From positions 15,595,360-15,659,359 of the forward strand of contig CM067311.1 of NCBI GenBank assembly GCA_034231615.1: DNA of 64,000 nt, written 5' to 3'. Position numbers and translations under genes: made by a program. The notes beneath the pieces were generated by a model. The model was given only the letters and a program-made list of their open reading frames with translations. It was not told the DNA's origin and searched no databases. Shown here one piece after another: positions 33,893-44,590 of this stretch (the stretch's first letter is position 1; every line of letters begins with the position of its first letter). The DNA comes from Meghimatium bilineatum (Eukaryota; Mollusca; Gastropoda; Stylommatophora; Philomycidae).

Positions 33893-34075
33893 TGATGAAT
33901 CCTTGCCCATGTCTAGAATAAAGGAGCCGTGCTTGAAATGATGATTCCATTTCCATTTCTAGAATAAAGGAGCCTTGCTTGAAATGATGATTCCTTGTCC
34001 ATGTCTAGAATAAAGGAGACGTGCTTCAAATTATGATTCCTTTGCCAAGTCTAGAATAAATGAGCCGTGCTTGAG
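33893..34075. repeat. Array, 46 bp x 3.9
   Basis: tctagaataaaggagccgtg recurs with spacing of exactly 46 bp (33912, 33958, 34004, 34050). Confidence 0.93.
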
Positions 34076-34237
34076 ATGTGGCGTGGCAAAAATCTAGTTT
34101 TATTATGGTCAGCGCAGAATGTTTGTCATTTAAATTAAAACTGAAACTGTTATTCGTCGTGTAATTGTGGATAACTCAGCGGAGATTAGAGCATATGTGG
34201 ATGTGTCATGTGTGCAGTGATGATAATTGGGTTGACA

Positions 34238-34460
34238 CTTTGTTGATTTGATCTCCATCTTTGAACTCATCCTTTGGGAATTGAAGCTTTTCAAAATACA
34301 CATAAATTCACAGTGAAAAGTTTTCAGTGAACTTTCTAACTAACTCTGGGCTAACTAATAGAGATCCAGTGGGATTTGAAAAATTAACGCTAAATAATTG
34401 AAATCTTCATTATTATACAATGAGCGTCATATTTTTCCTGACTTTCTGCGTGAATTTGTT
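34238..34460. repeat. Unnamed dispersed repeat, copy 2
   Basis: Diverged counterpart of 29606-29835 in the same orientation. Confidence 0.65.
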
Positions 34461-34747
34461 TTTCCATTTTGTTATAATTTCCCCGTTAAACTCACTTAAA
34501 TAAGCATCGAGGCAGCTTAACACAGGTTACTTCTAATTTAATGATTGCTATTGGCATTCTGTCAAAACTCTCAACAGATGAGCACAAACGTTTGACTTGT
34601 CAAGACGCAGTCATACTTTTCAAACATTTATGTCCGTTGTATTACAAAAATTGAAATTTCTTCTTCCTGAAATCATTTTCACAAATAATTGTATAGAATA
34701 AGTTAACATTTTTGTTCAAAATTAATTGTGTTAATGTTCTTAGATTG

Positions 34748-35132
34748 CTGTAAGCCAGCTGGTTACAACAGATGTGAGATGTCTGAGAAAAGCCACAGGA
34801 GTGACCAGAAGACACAGGATTAGAAACGTGGTCATAAGAGAAAGAGTGGGTATCATATCAATTATACAATACATACAAAACCAACAAATGCAATGGTTTG
34901 GTCATCTGGAAAGAATGCAGTGTGATTCATTGGTTTATAAAGCATATATGAAGAGAGGAGAAGCGGAAAGAAGAGCCAGGGGTAGACCTAGAGTACACTG
35001 GATCGACAACATCAACGAGACATTACACGAACATCAAATCATATTATCTGAAGCTGCCAGAAACGCAAAAACAAGAACATTGTTTCTCCCTCCACACCCG
35101 TGAAGGGTAAAAAAAGAAGGAAACATAGATAG
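34748..35132 (+). mobile_element. LINE insertion, group L-B, 15-bp TSD
   Basis: Exact 15-bp duplication aatgttcttagattg at 34733-34747 and 35133-35147. The frame from 34774 has no ATG and reads RCLRKATGVTRRHRIRNVVI, YIQNQQMQWFGHLERMQCDS, ARGRPRVHWIDNINE and TLFLPPHP-stop. 385 bp, 5'-truncated, tail with catagatag. More diverged than the other L-B copies yet with a perfect TSD and open frame, so it may be a distinct, recently active subfamily. Confidence 0.9.
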
Positions 35133-35147
35133 AATGTTCTTAGATTG

Positions 35148-35519
35148 GGTCATTATCTACCTTTACATGGCGAATTCAGTTACAGGTAAATGTGTGTAAA
35201 TGTCTTTAAATGTCTGTAAATTTTAGTAAATGATTACAGCATACACGGTGATGCGAGACGCAGACAAGGGCATACACAATGGAAACAAAAATATAAGCAT
35301 TTTAAATTAAATGTTACAGAAAAGTATATTATGAATATATTTGGATATATGAAAAGATAGAATAGTTTAGAAAGTTTTATCATTGATAGAAAACCATAAA
35401 TGAACACTTATGCGCATTCGACGTTTTGACCAAAACGTCTTATATAAATGATAACAGCATGTCACATTTTAAACAATTGCTCATTGCCTACTACTTTAGG
35501 GTTTCTTAAAGTGAGGGAT
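35148..35519. other. Unassigned region
   Basis: Contains a short tgtaaatgtctttaaatgtc recurrence near 35190-35230. Otherwise nothing. Confidence 0.4.
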
Positions 35520-35715
35520 GTCGCCTTCAGATGCAGAGGTGAATAGGAGAGAGGTAAGTGAGTGATATCGCTTTCAGTTGTGGAGGCGAGTAAGAGAGAG
35601 GTAAATGAGTGATATCGCCTTCCGATGTGGAGGTGAAGAGGACAGGGAGTGATATCACCTTTAGATAAGAGAGAGGTAAATGAGTGATATCGCCTTCGGA
35701 TGTGCAGGTGAGGAG
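35520..35715. repeat. Degenerate array, about 48 bp x 4
   Basis: Recurring tgatatcgccttcagatgtg, gaggtgaa and gagagaggtaaatgag, with deletions. Confidence 0.8.
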
Positions 35716-35834
35716 GAGAGAGATATAGTATTTCAGGTGGAAGTTAAAGGTAAAGTGGTGATAAGACATGGTAAACTTTATAAAACATTGAATCAACCAG
35801 GAAGCATTAACAAATTAAAACGCCCTTCCACTTT

Positions 35835-35945
35835 CTAAGTACATTCATGATTTCTAAATACATACAAGATGTATAGGTACATTCATGATTTCTAAATACA
35901 TTCAAGATTTCTAAGTACATTCATAATTTCTAAATACATTCAAGA
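35835..35945. repeat. Short array of 18-20-bp units
   Basis: Recurring acattcatgatttctaa and acattcaagatttctaa. Confidence 0.8.
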
Positions 35946-36160
35946 TTACAAATTCGTGTCATTCATTGGTGTTAAATTGAACACTAGTGGAATCATGTAT
36001 CTCGCTGGGCTTATTAAAATCATAGACAAGTTGCGACTGACAACTGAAACATATTCGTTGCATTAAAATGAAAATAAACCATTGCATATTCTGTAACGTT
36101 AATTGTTACAAGATACAATAAGACATGTAACACTTTAACTCCTACATTGTACTCAGTAGC

Positions 36161-36577
36161 TGATCCCAGATGTACCAATCCGATCCCAGATGTACTAATC
36201 CAATCCTAGATGTACTAATCCAATCCCAGATGTACTAATCCGATTCCAGATGTACTACGCCGATCAAAGGTGTACTAAGCCGATCCCAGATGTACTACGC
36301 TGATCCGAGATGTACTAATCCAATCCCAGATGTACTAATCCAATCCCAGATGTACTAATCCAATCCCAGATGTACTAATCCAATCCCAGATGTGCTAATC
36401 CGATCCCAGATGTACTAATCCAATCCCAGATGTACTAAACCGATCCCAGATGTACTAATCCAATCCCAGATGTGCTAATCCGATCCCAGATGTACTAATC
36501 CAATCCCAGATGTACTAAACCGATTCCAGATGTACTAATCCGATCCTAGATGTACTCAGCCGATCCCAGATGTACTA
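36161..36577. repeat. Minisatellite, 20 bp x 21
   Basis: Unit caatcccagatgtactaatc, with cgatc and aaacc variants. Two turns of B-DNA per unit. Confidence 0.95.
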
Positions 36578-36905
36578 AATTATTTCCCCATCCCCCTAAG
36601 CTGATTCTATTTCTTGCACTAAAACAATTAGAGAACCTTCGTTGTACTGGCTTTTTATTATCACCCGGAAGTATATACCGTATTGATGAGATGGCCGACG
36701 TGTACTGACGCTTGACGATTAATGATGAGATTGAAAAAAATGAATGGGTTAACTCGTCAGTAACAGTAAGATAGAGGAACGAATATACTCGTGTGTAACA
36801 GTTATGGGGTTCAAGAAAATAAACATGAAAGAAGAAAAATAACATGGAAATTCCGTGATGGCAGCCTTCTATGTTTACCTATCATTATCTGTTTTGAATG
36901 TATAT

Positions 36906-37063
36906 CACCGCCGAAGACGGATGTGTCGAGCGATTGGCGCAAGTAAAACAGCGACACAACGCATTTCCATTCTCTGGACTACATCCTGCTGGATATCGTG
37001 TAGGAACATTGTCCAGCTACAAGAGAGATCCAGCGGGAGTTTGAGAATGAAAGCTGAAGAAGA
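36906..37063 (+). mobile_element. G2 retroposon, 158 bp, TSD
   Basis: Flanked by aatgtatat at 36897-36905 and 37064-37072. Same length as the 17323 copy. The hairpin arms cctgctgga / tccagcggg keep pairing through one G-U. Confidence 0.9.
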
Positions 37064-37294
37064 AATGTATATTCCTTAAATTCTATCACAGAAATAATGT
37101 ATTCTTTAGATATAAATAATAAAAATATTTCTGCCCGCTGACTCTACGTCCCTCCCTGCAAAACCATTGACTCTAGATCGCTCCCATTCTGCCCCCTGAT
37201 CGTGCATCGTCCCCTATGAAGTCCTCACGATCTCTAGGGAACATTTTTGCCAACTATGAGACACCATGAATTACACTGTATATCTTATCCGATG

Positions 37295-37705
37295 TACTAC
37301 ACTGTGCTACCAATTCCAAACATGGACAGCACAAGATAAACGTAAACTTGTGACAGCTGAAATGGCATGCTTACGCAGAATCCTAGGAATATCGCTAAAA
37401 GGCAGTATGAGATATGAGGACATTAGACATAGAACCGGCACCAAGCCAATCTTGGAGTATATTAAGAGCCAACAGATCAAATGGTTTGCACACATCAGCA
37501 GACTACCACCAGACAGCACACCACAGCAAGCTATGCTACACAGATACAGTGAAGGCAGACCTAGAGGCCGACCTCGAAAACGATGGACCACCGAAATAAA
37601 AGAGGCGACAAATTCCACAACATACTCAGCACACACGAGGGTCATCTCCAGAAAACTCTTCTACCCCTAACGCTGAAAGGCAATAAAGTGTTTAAACCAA
37701 TAGAT
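37295..37705 (+). mobile_element. LINE insertion, group L-B, TSD
   Basis: 411 bp with a 15-bp duplication at 14 of 15 identity (37280-37294 and 37706-37720). The frame 37266-37670 crosses the left junction and reads LCYQFQTWTAQDKRKLVTAE, MACLRRILGISLKG, ILEYIKSQQIKWFAHISRLP and GRPRKRWTTEIKEATNST, with no internal stop. Ends ctgaaaggcaataaag and a short ATAG-type tail. Confidence 0.9.
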
Positions 37706-37720
37706 ATATCATATCCGATG

Positions 37721-38300
37721 GGATCTGATTATAAATGTTCATTATCTTTTCTCAGGAAACATATTCCTATTTGTGCACATCTCATCTTCAGTACATCTCA
37801 CTGGGTATAGCGGTTGATAGATCCTGTTCTGCGTTGGTTGAGTGTTCTACTTGAACTGTTTTTGTGACATGTTCTCTCCCAGCTATCATTAGTCCCAATT
37901 CGCGCATTCTTGATACGGAATCATGAGATACTTTCCACTGAGATACCCACCCATACAACCTTCCTAAAATAAATATATCAACGAGAAACCTCTTACCTGT
38001 AAGTATAGATTAATTAGGTAAGTATATAATTTTCGGGATGCAAATTGTCTATATTTGGTTTCTTATTCCGGGAAAATTGTAGGCCCTTATTTTTGGAAAG
38101 AACCATTTCTTTATTTTGTTTATTGAATTTCGTTGAATTGAAACGTGTTAATATAAGAAAATACTATTTATTGCGAGGTATGCTTCTTTTAACCGCAGAA
38201 GTTAGTCAAGTTTGGTTATATGAGAAATATCATGCATTGATCTTGCCAATGATAAGAATTAGAATCTCGTACAAGTCTTACATTAATCTCTGTTACATGA
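37721..38300. other. Unassigned region
   Basis: The 144-codon + frame beginning at 38045 is unrecognisable in its first two thirds; only its end is LINE (see next entry). Confidence 0.4.
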
Positions 38301-38309
38301 GATATATAT

Positions 38310-38790
38310 TTCAATGTACGATCAGAACATGCGTATTTCCAGTGGAAATATTCGGTTGTGAGGCATGGACATTAAATAAAACAGTAGCAAAGAGAATCGC
38401 TGCTTTCGAAATGAGATGCTACAGAAGAATTTTACTTATGTGCCATGGACAGCTAAAAAGACAAATCAAGAAGTGTTAAGATCAATAAACGTCGAAGCTG
38501 GCTGGCTCCGTATACGTAACATCTTAACAAGAAAGCTGTGATTTTTAAATTATTTGTGTGTGTGTGGGTCATATAAAGAGATATAAACGCATTGAAAGAT
38601 TAACAACTGAGCTGATTACAGAACTACCGGCACTAGGGGAAGCCAACGACGACGATGGTGATGTGATATATCAGATTGCTTGAACATGTCTCTGGCTGCT
38701 GCAGGTCAACTCGACCAGAATTGTGGTGTCCAGAGAATCCATCAGGAAGACCAGGATCTGGAAAGAATATGTCGCATGATTATATATATA
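38310..38790 (+). mobile_element. LINE C-terminal relic, group L-D
   Basis: Reads TIRTCVFPVEIFGCEAWTLN, KRIAAFEMRCYRRILLMCHG, then frameshifts to VEAGWLRIRNILTRKL and, near 38680-38780, LNMSLAAAGQLDQNCGVQRI then HQEDQDLERICRMI. The last part is a distinctive LINE C-terminus. Followed by TA and TG microsatellites. Confidence 0.78.
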
Positions 38791-38860
38791 TATATGTATG
38801 TATGTGTGTGTGTGTGCGCGTGTGTGTGCCTGCGTGTGTTTGTGTGTGCGTGTGTTTGCT
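38783..38860. repeat. (TA)n then (TG)n microsatellite
   Basis: Tandem TA followed by imperfect TG/CG/CT. Confidence 0.9.
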
Positions 38861-39439
38861 GTTATTTAGGGCAGTAAAAGTAACAGTGTGTGACGAAGTA
38901 CACATAGTTTCATTACCCAGATACCAACTACAAGAATTACACAAGAATGATGTAAATAGAAATCTACCACAGAGGTTGGCAGTCAGTGTTCAAATAAAAT
39001 TAAGTACCGCTGTCTGACGGTAACTATAACGACCGTGTGATAACATTTCTGTCTGCTTGTTTCACGTGCCGCAATTCAGCAAATCCTCAGTCTGAGCTGC
39101 CTGGTTTGCTAATAATCAATCTAATTCTCGGTGCAGATCTTGACTTGTGACCATGCTTCATCACAACATAATTTCTCCAGACTTTTACTCTCACTCTTAC
39201 CGACTGACCCACAATTTATTTCAGATTCCTTTATTACTTTTATCTCATTTTTTTTCTATTTGATTATCGTTTGCTGTCATGCTTGAGTGCTTCTTTTGTT
39301 TAAATTGTACTTCGTTGAAGTCAGGCTTCTTAAATAAAGTACATCATTTGGTGAGATATGCTTCTTTCTAAGCAGACATTGGTCTAATTTTGTTATATGG
39401 TGCTTCTTATAATACAAAATGATGGAGGTTGTAGTTTAG
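38861..39439. other. Unassigned region
   Basis: No recognisable feature. Confidence 0.4.
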
Positions 39440-39915
39440 CAAACCTTAATCTCTGAATCTCTGATGTATAATATACGTTTATTTATACGGGCACACCTTA
39501 ATCTCTCAGGTATGTACCCGTTTATTTATACTGGCACACCTTAATCTCTCAGGTATGTACCCGTTTATTTATACAGGCACACCTTAATTTCTGAGGTATA
39601 ATGCATGTTCATTTACACGGAGTGAAACAGCTCAATGTTGGATAGTAGACGTATATAGTTTATTTACACGGAGTGAAACTGTTCAATGATGGATGGTACA
39701 GTTTATTTATACGGAGTGAAACAGCTCAATGTTGGATGGTATAATTTATTTATACGGAGTGAAACAGCTCAATGTTGGATGGTATAATTTATTTATACGG
39801 AGTGAAACAGCTCAATGTTGGATGGTATAATTTATTTATACGGAGTGAAACAGCTCAATATTGTATGGTATAGTTTATTTATACGGAGTGAAACAGCTCA
39901 ATGTTGGATGGTATA
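39440..39915. repeat. Two adjoining 43-bp arrays
   Basis: First array: ggcacaccttaatctctcag plus gtatgtacccgtttatttatact, spacing 43 (39490, 39533, 39576). Second: cggagtgaaacagctcaatg plus ttggatggtataatttatttata, spacing 41-43 from 39618. Both share tttatttatac-gg, so the second may derive from the first by a new flank entering the repeat. Confidence 0.9.
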
Positions 39916-40059
39916 GAATCAGAAATAACAAATTACATCCAAATAAGATATGTCATTGGTGAAACAAATGTTATTGTAAGAATAATCCAGTTATTATTTC
40001 AAAAATGTAAGATTTTATTGTTAATTGAAGTTTCTTAGTTGTTATAATGTGTTACTATT

Positions 40060-40480
40060 AGACTTTGTGACACTTACAATTTGTTACTATTAGAGTATGT
40101 GTATACTATTAGAGTGTGTCATGATTTGAATTTGTTACTATTAGAGTATTTGTATACTGTTGGAGTGTGCCATGATGTGAATTTGTTACTTTTAAAATAT
40201 GTATATACTGTTTGAGTGTATCATGATTAGAATGTTACTACTAGAGTATTTGTATACTATTAGAGTGTGTCATAATTAAATTTGTTACTAATAAAATTTG
40301 TTACTATTCAAATTAGCTTCCACTTTGAATGTGTTACGTTTACGAATGCTTACTATTAGAATGTGTTACGACTAGCGTTTTTTTAATTAACAGAATGTGT
40401 TTATATTTAGATTGTGTTACTATTAAAATTTGTTACTACATATAATTTATTTTGTTGTGATGATAAATGTGTTTCAAAAT
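40060..40480. repeat. Decayed T/A-rich array
   Basis: Many recurrences of tttgttactattagagta and gtgtatactattagagtgtg with variable spacing. Confidence 0.7.
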
Positions 40481-40577
40481 ATGAACATTTTTTTAAAGTT
40501 ATTATTATATTAGTTTATTGCAGTGTCTACCGCATTGTAATGTCAATACATTAGGTCAATTCAGGCGTTTGAAAAAT

Positions 40578-40748
40578 CCTTATTAAAGTCTTATTAAAGT
40601 CGTATTATAGTCTTATTAAAGTCTTATTAAAGTTTTATTAAAGTCTTATTGAAGACTTATTAATACAGTCTTATTAAAGTCATATTAAAGTATTTTTCAG
40701 TCTTATTAAAGCCTTATTAAGGTCTTATTAAAGTTTTATTAAGGTCTC
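40578..40748. repeat. Array, 11 bp x about 15
   Basis: Unit cttattaaagt. Spacing varies 11-12 bp. Confidence 0.92.
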
Positions 40749-41123
40749 AGGCATAGTCTAGTTCAGAAATATTATTGCATGAAAGCTGAATCATTGATAT
40801 TTGCTGACCGACGTGTCAACGTTTTTGAACGACATTACACAAGAAGTATACACAAAGTGACCAATGCAAAGACAGATAAGTCCGATTAATCAAAATAATA
40901 ACTCAGTTAGCATGCCGTTGTATCTGAAGTAGGCCGCGTCTGGGCATAACAAGATTTAGTAAACAAGCAAGTAACTGAGGTAAAAGAGCACACACACACA
41001 CAAAAGAATTCAATGAGAGAAGTACGGAGACAGTTAATACTTATTTGAATCAATGAGAGTCTTACGTGAATTGCTCAGCACTGGTAGACATCACATTTAT
41101 CACTTATTTCAATTAATCAAGCC
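40749..41123. other. Unassigned region
   Basis: Contains a short (CA)n near 40990. No gene. Confidence 0.4.
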
Positions 41124-41258
41124 TCTAAAGCTCATAAGAGCATAGGCCATGTACGATATGTCTCTGCTCTTAGCTCATAAGAGCATAAGCCACCGACGTA
41201 TTCTTTCTGCTCTAAGCTCATAGAAGCATATGCTGCGGACGCATTCTGTCTGCTTTAA
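41124..41258. repeat. Array, 43 bp x 3
   Basis: ctcataagagcata at 41131 and 41174, and a variant at 41217. Each unit carries the partial palindrome agctcataagagcat. Confidence 0.85.
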
Positions 41259-41574
41259 GCTGCCCTTAGATTTCATCTACTGGTCGTCTATTCGAAGCCG
41301 AAATCGCTTGAGAAATCCCATCCAGTTTTTCAATTTCTATTAGCCTCTCGTACATTTTCTTTCTCTGTTGATTTTATGTTAATGCATGTCTTTTAATGTC
41401 TATCACACATAGTTCTACGGTTCCAGTATTACCCATGTATTGCTTAACCCGAAAGAGAAGTAAAGAATAGTACCACTTTCACCTGTCGTGTATGTCGCAG
41501 GAGACGAGTAAAGAAGTTCGGTGTGCAGTTGAATACACTCCCATGATCTCTGATGTGATAAAGTATCATGTGTT

Positions 41575-41932
41575 ATAACTACTGGGAGAGAATCTGGAGA
41601 TACGTGTCCGAACTACTGGGAGAGAATCTGGAGATATGTGTCCGAACTACTGGGAGAGAATCTGGAGATATGTGTCCGAACTACTGGGAGAGAATCTGGA
41701 GATATGTGTCCGAACTACTGGGAGAGAATCTGGAGATATGTGTCCGAACTACTGGGAGAGAATCTCGAGATATGTGTCCGAACTACTGGGAGAGAATCTG
41801 GAGATATGTGTCCGAACTACTGCGAGAGAATCTGGAGATACGTGTCCGAACTACTGGGAGAGAATCTGGAGATATGTGTCCGAACTACTGGGAGAGAATC
41901 TGAAGATATGTGTTCGAACTACTAGGAGAGAA
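41575..41932. repeat. Minisatellite, 34 bp x 10.5
   Basis: Unit actgggagagaatctggaga plus tatgtgtccgaact. Since 34 leaves remainder 1 mod 3 and the unit lacks stops, all three + frames are open. This is a by-product. Confidence 0.95.
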
Positions 41933-42007
41933 TCAACCGCTTTATCGGCAGCATGCTTCGAGGTCATTGTAAAATTCCATCGGAAATTTTTTTAAACTGC
42001 TCAATTC

Positions 42008-42217
42008 GAGACATTGAATCCTACAGCCGTATTGTGTTGTACAGACATTGAATCCTACAGCCGTATTGTGTTGTACAGACATTGAATCCTACAGCCGTAT
42101 TGTGTTGTACAGACATTGAATCCTACAGCCGTATTGTGTTGTACAGACATTGAATCCTACAGCCGTATTGTGTTGTACAGACATTGAATCCTACAGCCGT
42201 ATTGTGTTGTACAGACA
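42008..42217. repeat. Minisatellite, 34 bp x 6
   Basis: Unit cagacattgaatcctacagc plus cgtattgtgttgta. Essentially identical copies, so very young. Confidence 0.95.
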
Positions 42218-42339
42218 TCTGGGATTCGTGCTTTATCAGAAAAAGGCATTAAACCCATTTCCAGTAAGAGGCCGAAAGAAGTAGTAATCTCAACATACAT
42301 TAAATACTTATGCCACTATTTCTGCAAGGTATTAAATAG

Positions 42340-42906
42340 TTACATAAAATACAAGATCAATGAACAGTATATTATAAAATTGTTGTAGTAATTTGGGTTT
42401 TTTTTTACATAATAGTTTGTTTTGATCCCCAGGAAGTGTGAGCAATAGAGCCGTTGCATACTTTTGTGGAGTTGAAAACGTTTCTCAAGAGCATATATCA
42501 TACCAAGAAGACTCAAAATCTCAGCAGTTCTAAATGCTTTATACAGAAGCATTCTACCCAAAGGGACGGGAGTAAATTTTAGAGGTTCTGCTCTTTTCTT
42601 ACCTTTTTGCAAAGAGAAGTTTGAATCGTAAACTTCAGTTCCTTTGCCGATAATCATTTCTTGCCCTACGTGTCCATAGTATTCCAGATTGGTGCCACGG
42701 TCACAGAGATGTGTGGAGCAGCCAGTTAAGCATTGTCCGTCATCTAAGGAAACTCTCCAATTAAGCAGTGATAGCATGTTTCCCTGATGATTCTGGAATA
42801 TGTCATGGAATTGTCCCGACCTGCTGAGAATTTCTTTTGACCACACTCTCGTCGTCCTTTCATATTTGGTCACTTCGTTATTGCTGACTGTTTGAAATAT
42901 GGTCAT
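42340..42906 (-). CDS. Hypothetical 188-codon ORF (unrecognised)
   Basis: The only long open frame here that starts with a true ATG (cat at 42904-42906 on +), is not repetitive and does not resemble a LINE. Residues 1-120 have ordinary composition (for example WSKEILSRSGQFHDIFQNHQ, LSLLNWRVSLDDGQCLTGCS, GHVGQEMIIGKGTEVYDSNF). The last 40 are Tyr/Asn/Phe-rich and may be read-through into intergenic sequence. I recognise no domain. It could be an exon, a decayed gene or chance. No promoter, poly(A) signal or splice sites could be assigned with confidence. Confidence 0.3.
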   Translation of the reverse strand: MTIFQTVSNNEVTKYERTTRVWSKEILSRSGQFHDIFQNHQGNMLSLLNWRVSLDDGQCLTGCSTHLCDRGTNLEYYGHVGQEMIIGKGTEVYDSNFSLQKGKKRAEPLKFTPVPLGRMLLYKAFRTAEILSLLGMIYALEKRFQLHKSMQRLYCSHFLGIKTNYYVKKNPNYYNNFIIYCSLILYFM

Positions 42907-43269
42907 GATTAGAGTTCATCTGGTTCCTCCAGTGTGATGTGCAATGAAAGAACTCTTAATACTGCACCGCACTGAGATAATGGTGACGGTGGTGGTGAAA
43001 TATCTTTAGCTATAAGCATGTTGTTTTTGACAGCACATAACCTTTCTCAATCAAGCACAGATTTTCTTTCATGATTAAGGTTGTCTGAATGGCATGTTTA
43101 TATAAGGGAGGTTTATGGATGCACGTTTAGTCCACTATAGAATGCATTCCATTGCGCCAGTATACCAGGATCACCACATCCCGACAGGTAGCGCCTACAC
43201 AGCACACACTTCTGGGCCGACTATCTCATCTGTCAGATTTGTGACACACCCGCAGTTATCGCTCATCTA
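42907..43269. other. Unassigned region upstream of the 188-codon ORF
   Basis: No array, SINE or LINE recognised. Confidence 0.4.
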
Positions 43270-43518
43270 GCATTTACCGACACCTAGTAGTCTGACACAG
43301 ATGACACCTAGTAGTCTGCCACAGATGTCACCTAGTAGTCTGCCACAGATGTCACCTAGTAGTCTGCCACAGATGTCACCTAGTAGTCTGCCACAGATGT
43401 CACCTAGTAGTCTGCCACAGATGTCACCTAGTAGTCTACCACAGATGTCATCTAGTAGTCTGTCACAGATGTCACCTAGTAGTCTGTCACAGATGTCACC
43501 TAGTAGTCTGCCACATAT
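43270..43518. repeat. Minisatellite, 24 bp x 10
   Basis: Unit gatgtcacctagtagtctgc plus caca. The unit length is divisible by 3, so both strands stay open (MSPSSLPQ on +, GRLLGDIC on minus); not evidence of coding. Confidence 0.95.
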
Positions 43519-43582
43519 GGACAAAAGTGCAGTTTCTGCTGGTCTGCCAATCTTTGTCATTCGTAATTAGTTGATACAGTAA

Positions 43583-44041
43583 GAAATTGTGACAATATGT
43601 GACCATAATATTTTGTCCACATGTTAAATTGTGACAATATGTGACAGTGATGTTTTGTCCACAGGTTGAATTGTGACAATATGTGACCATGATGTTTTGT
43701 CCACATGTTAAATTGTGACAATATGTGACAGTGATGTTTTGTCCACAGGTTGAATTGTGACAATATGTGACCATGATGTTTTGTCCACATGTTAAATTGT
43801 GACAAGATGTGACCATGATGTTTTGTCCACAGGTTGAATTGTGACAATATGTGACCATGATGTTTTGTCCACAGGTTGAATTGTGACAATATGTGACAGT
43901 GATGTTTTTTCTACAGGTTAACTTGTGACAAGATGTGACAATGATGTTTTTCCACAGGTTAAATTGTGACAAGATGTGACAGTTTTTTTTTCTACAGGTT
44001 AAATTGAGACAAGATGTGACAGTGATGTTTTTTCCCACATG
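43583..44041. repeat. Minisatellite, 42 bp x 11
   Basis: Unit aaattgtgacaatatgtgac plus catgatgttttgtccacatgtt. Two unit types (cat...catgtt and agt...caggtt) partly alternate. 14-residue repeats on minus (SQFNLWTKHHGHIL). Confidence 0.94.
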
Positions 44042-44278
44042 TAAGAGAGTATCCGTGTATTCCCCTACCCCTAACTTTCCTTTGCTGCCTCCTACGACAA
44101 GATTACTGAAAAGAAGACAATGATTCTATTATTTGCACCATGAACTAGTAAGTCCAGTTACGGTTGCCGTTTGGGCGATCACATATAGAAATGTAATTGC
44201 GTAGATGAGCTGCTTATAGAGCTTCCACAAGAGGAACACCTCACTAGCTAGCATGCCAACCACTGGAAATTTATTGTT

Positions 44279-44590
44279 GGATGTTGGTTGGCTGTGTGTG
44301 ACTTGTGATACTTCAAACCTTAATGTGGGTTGGCTGTGTGTGACTTGTGATACTTCAAACCTTAATGTTGGTTGGCTGTGTGTGACTTGTGATACTTCAA
44401 ACCTTAATGTGGGTTGGCTGTGTGTGACTTGTGGTACTTCAAACCTTAATGTGGGTTGGCTGTGTGTGACTTGTGATACTTCAAACCTTAATGTGGGTTG
44501 GCTGTGTGTGACTTGTGATACTTCAAACCTTAATGTTGGTTGGCTGTGTGTGACTTGTGATACTTCAAACCTTAATGTGGGTTGGAGTTG
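44279..44590. repeat. Minisatellite, 42 bp x 7.4
   Basis: Unit aatgtgggttggctgtgtgt plus gacttgtgatacttcaaacctt. 14-residue repeats on + (NVGWLCVTCDTSNL). Ordinary minisatellite. Confidence 0.95.

Noticed and set aside
41568-41995. Three overlapping open + frames over the 34-bp array
   Set aside because: All three frames being open is a direct result of a stop-free unit of length 34.
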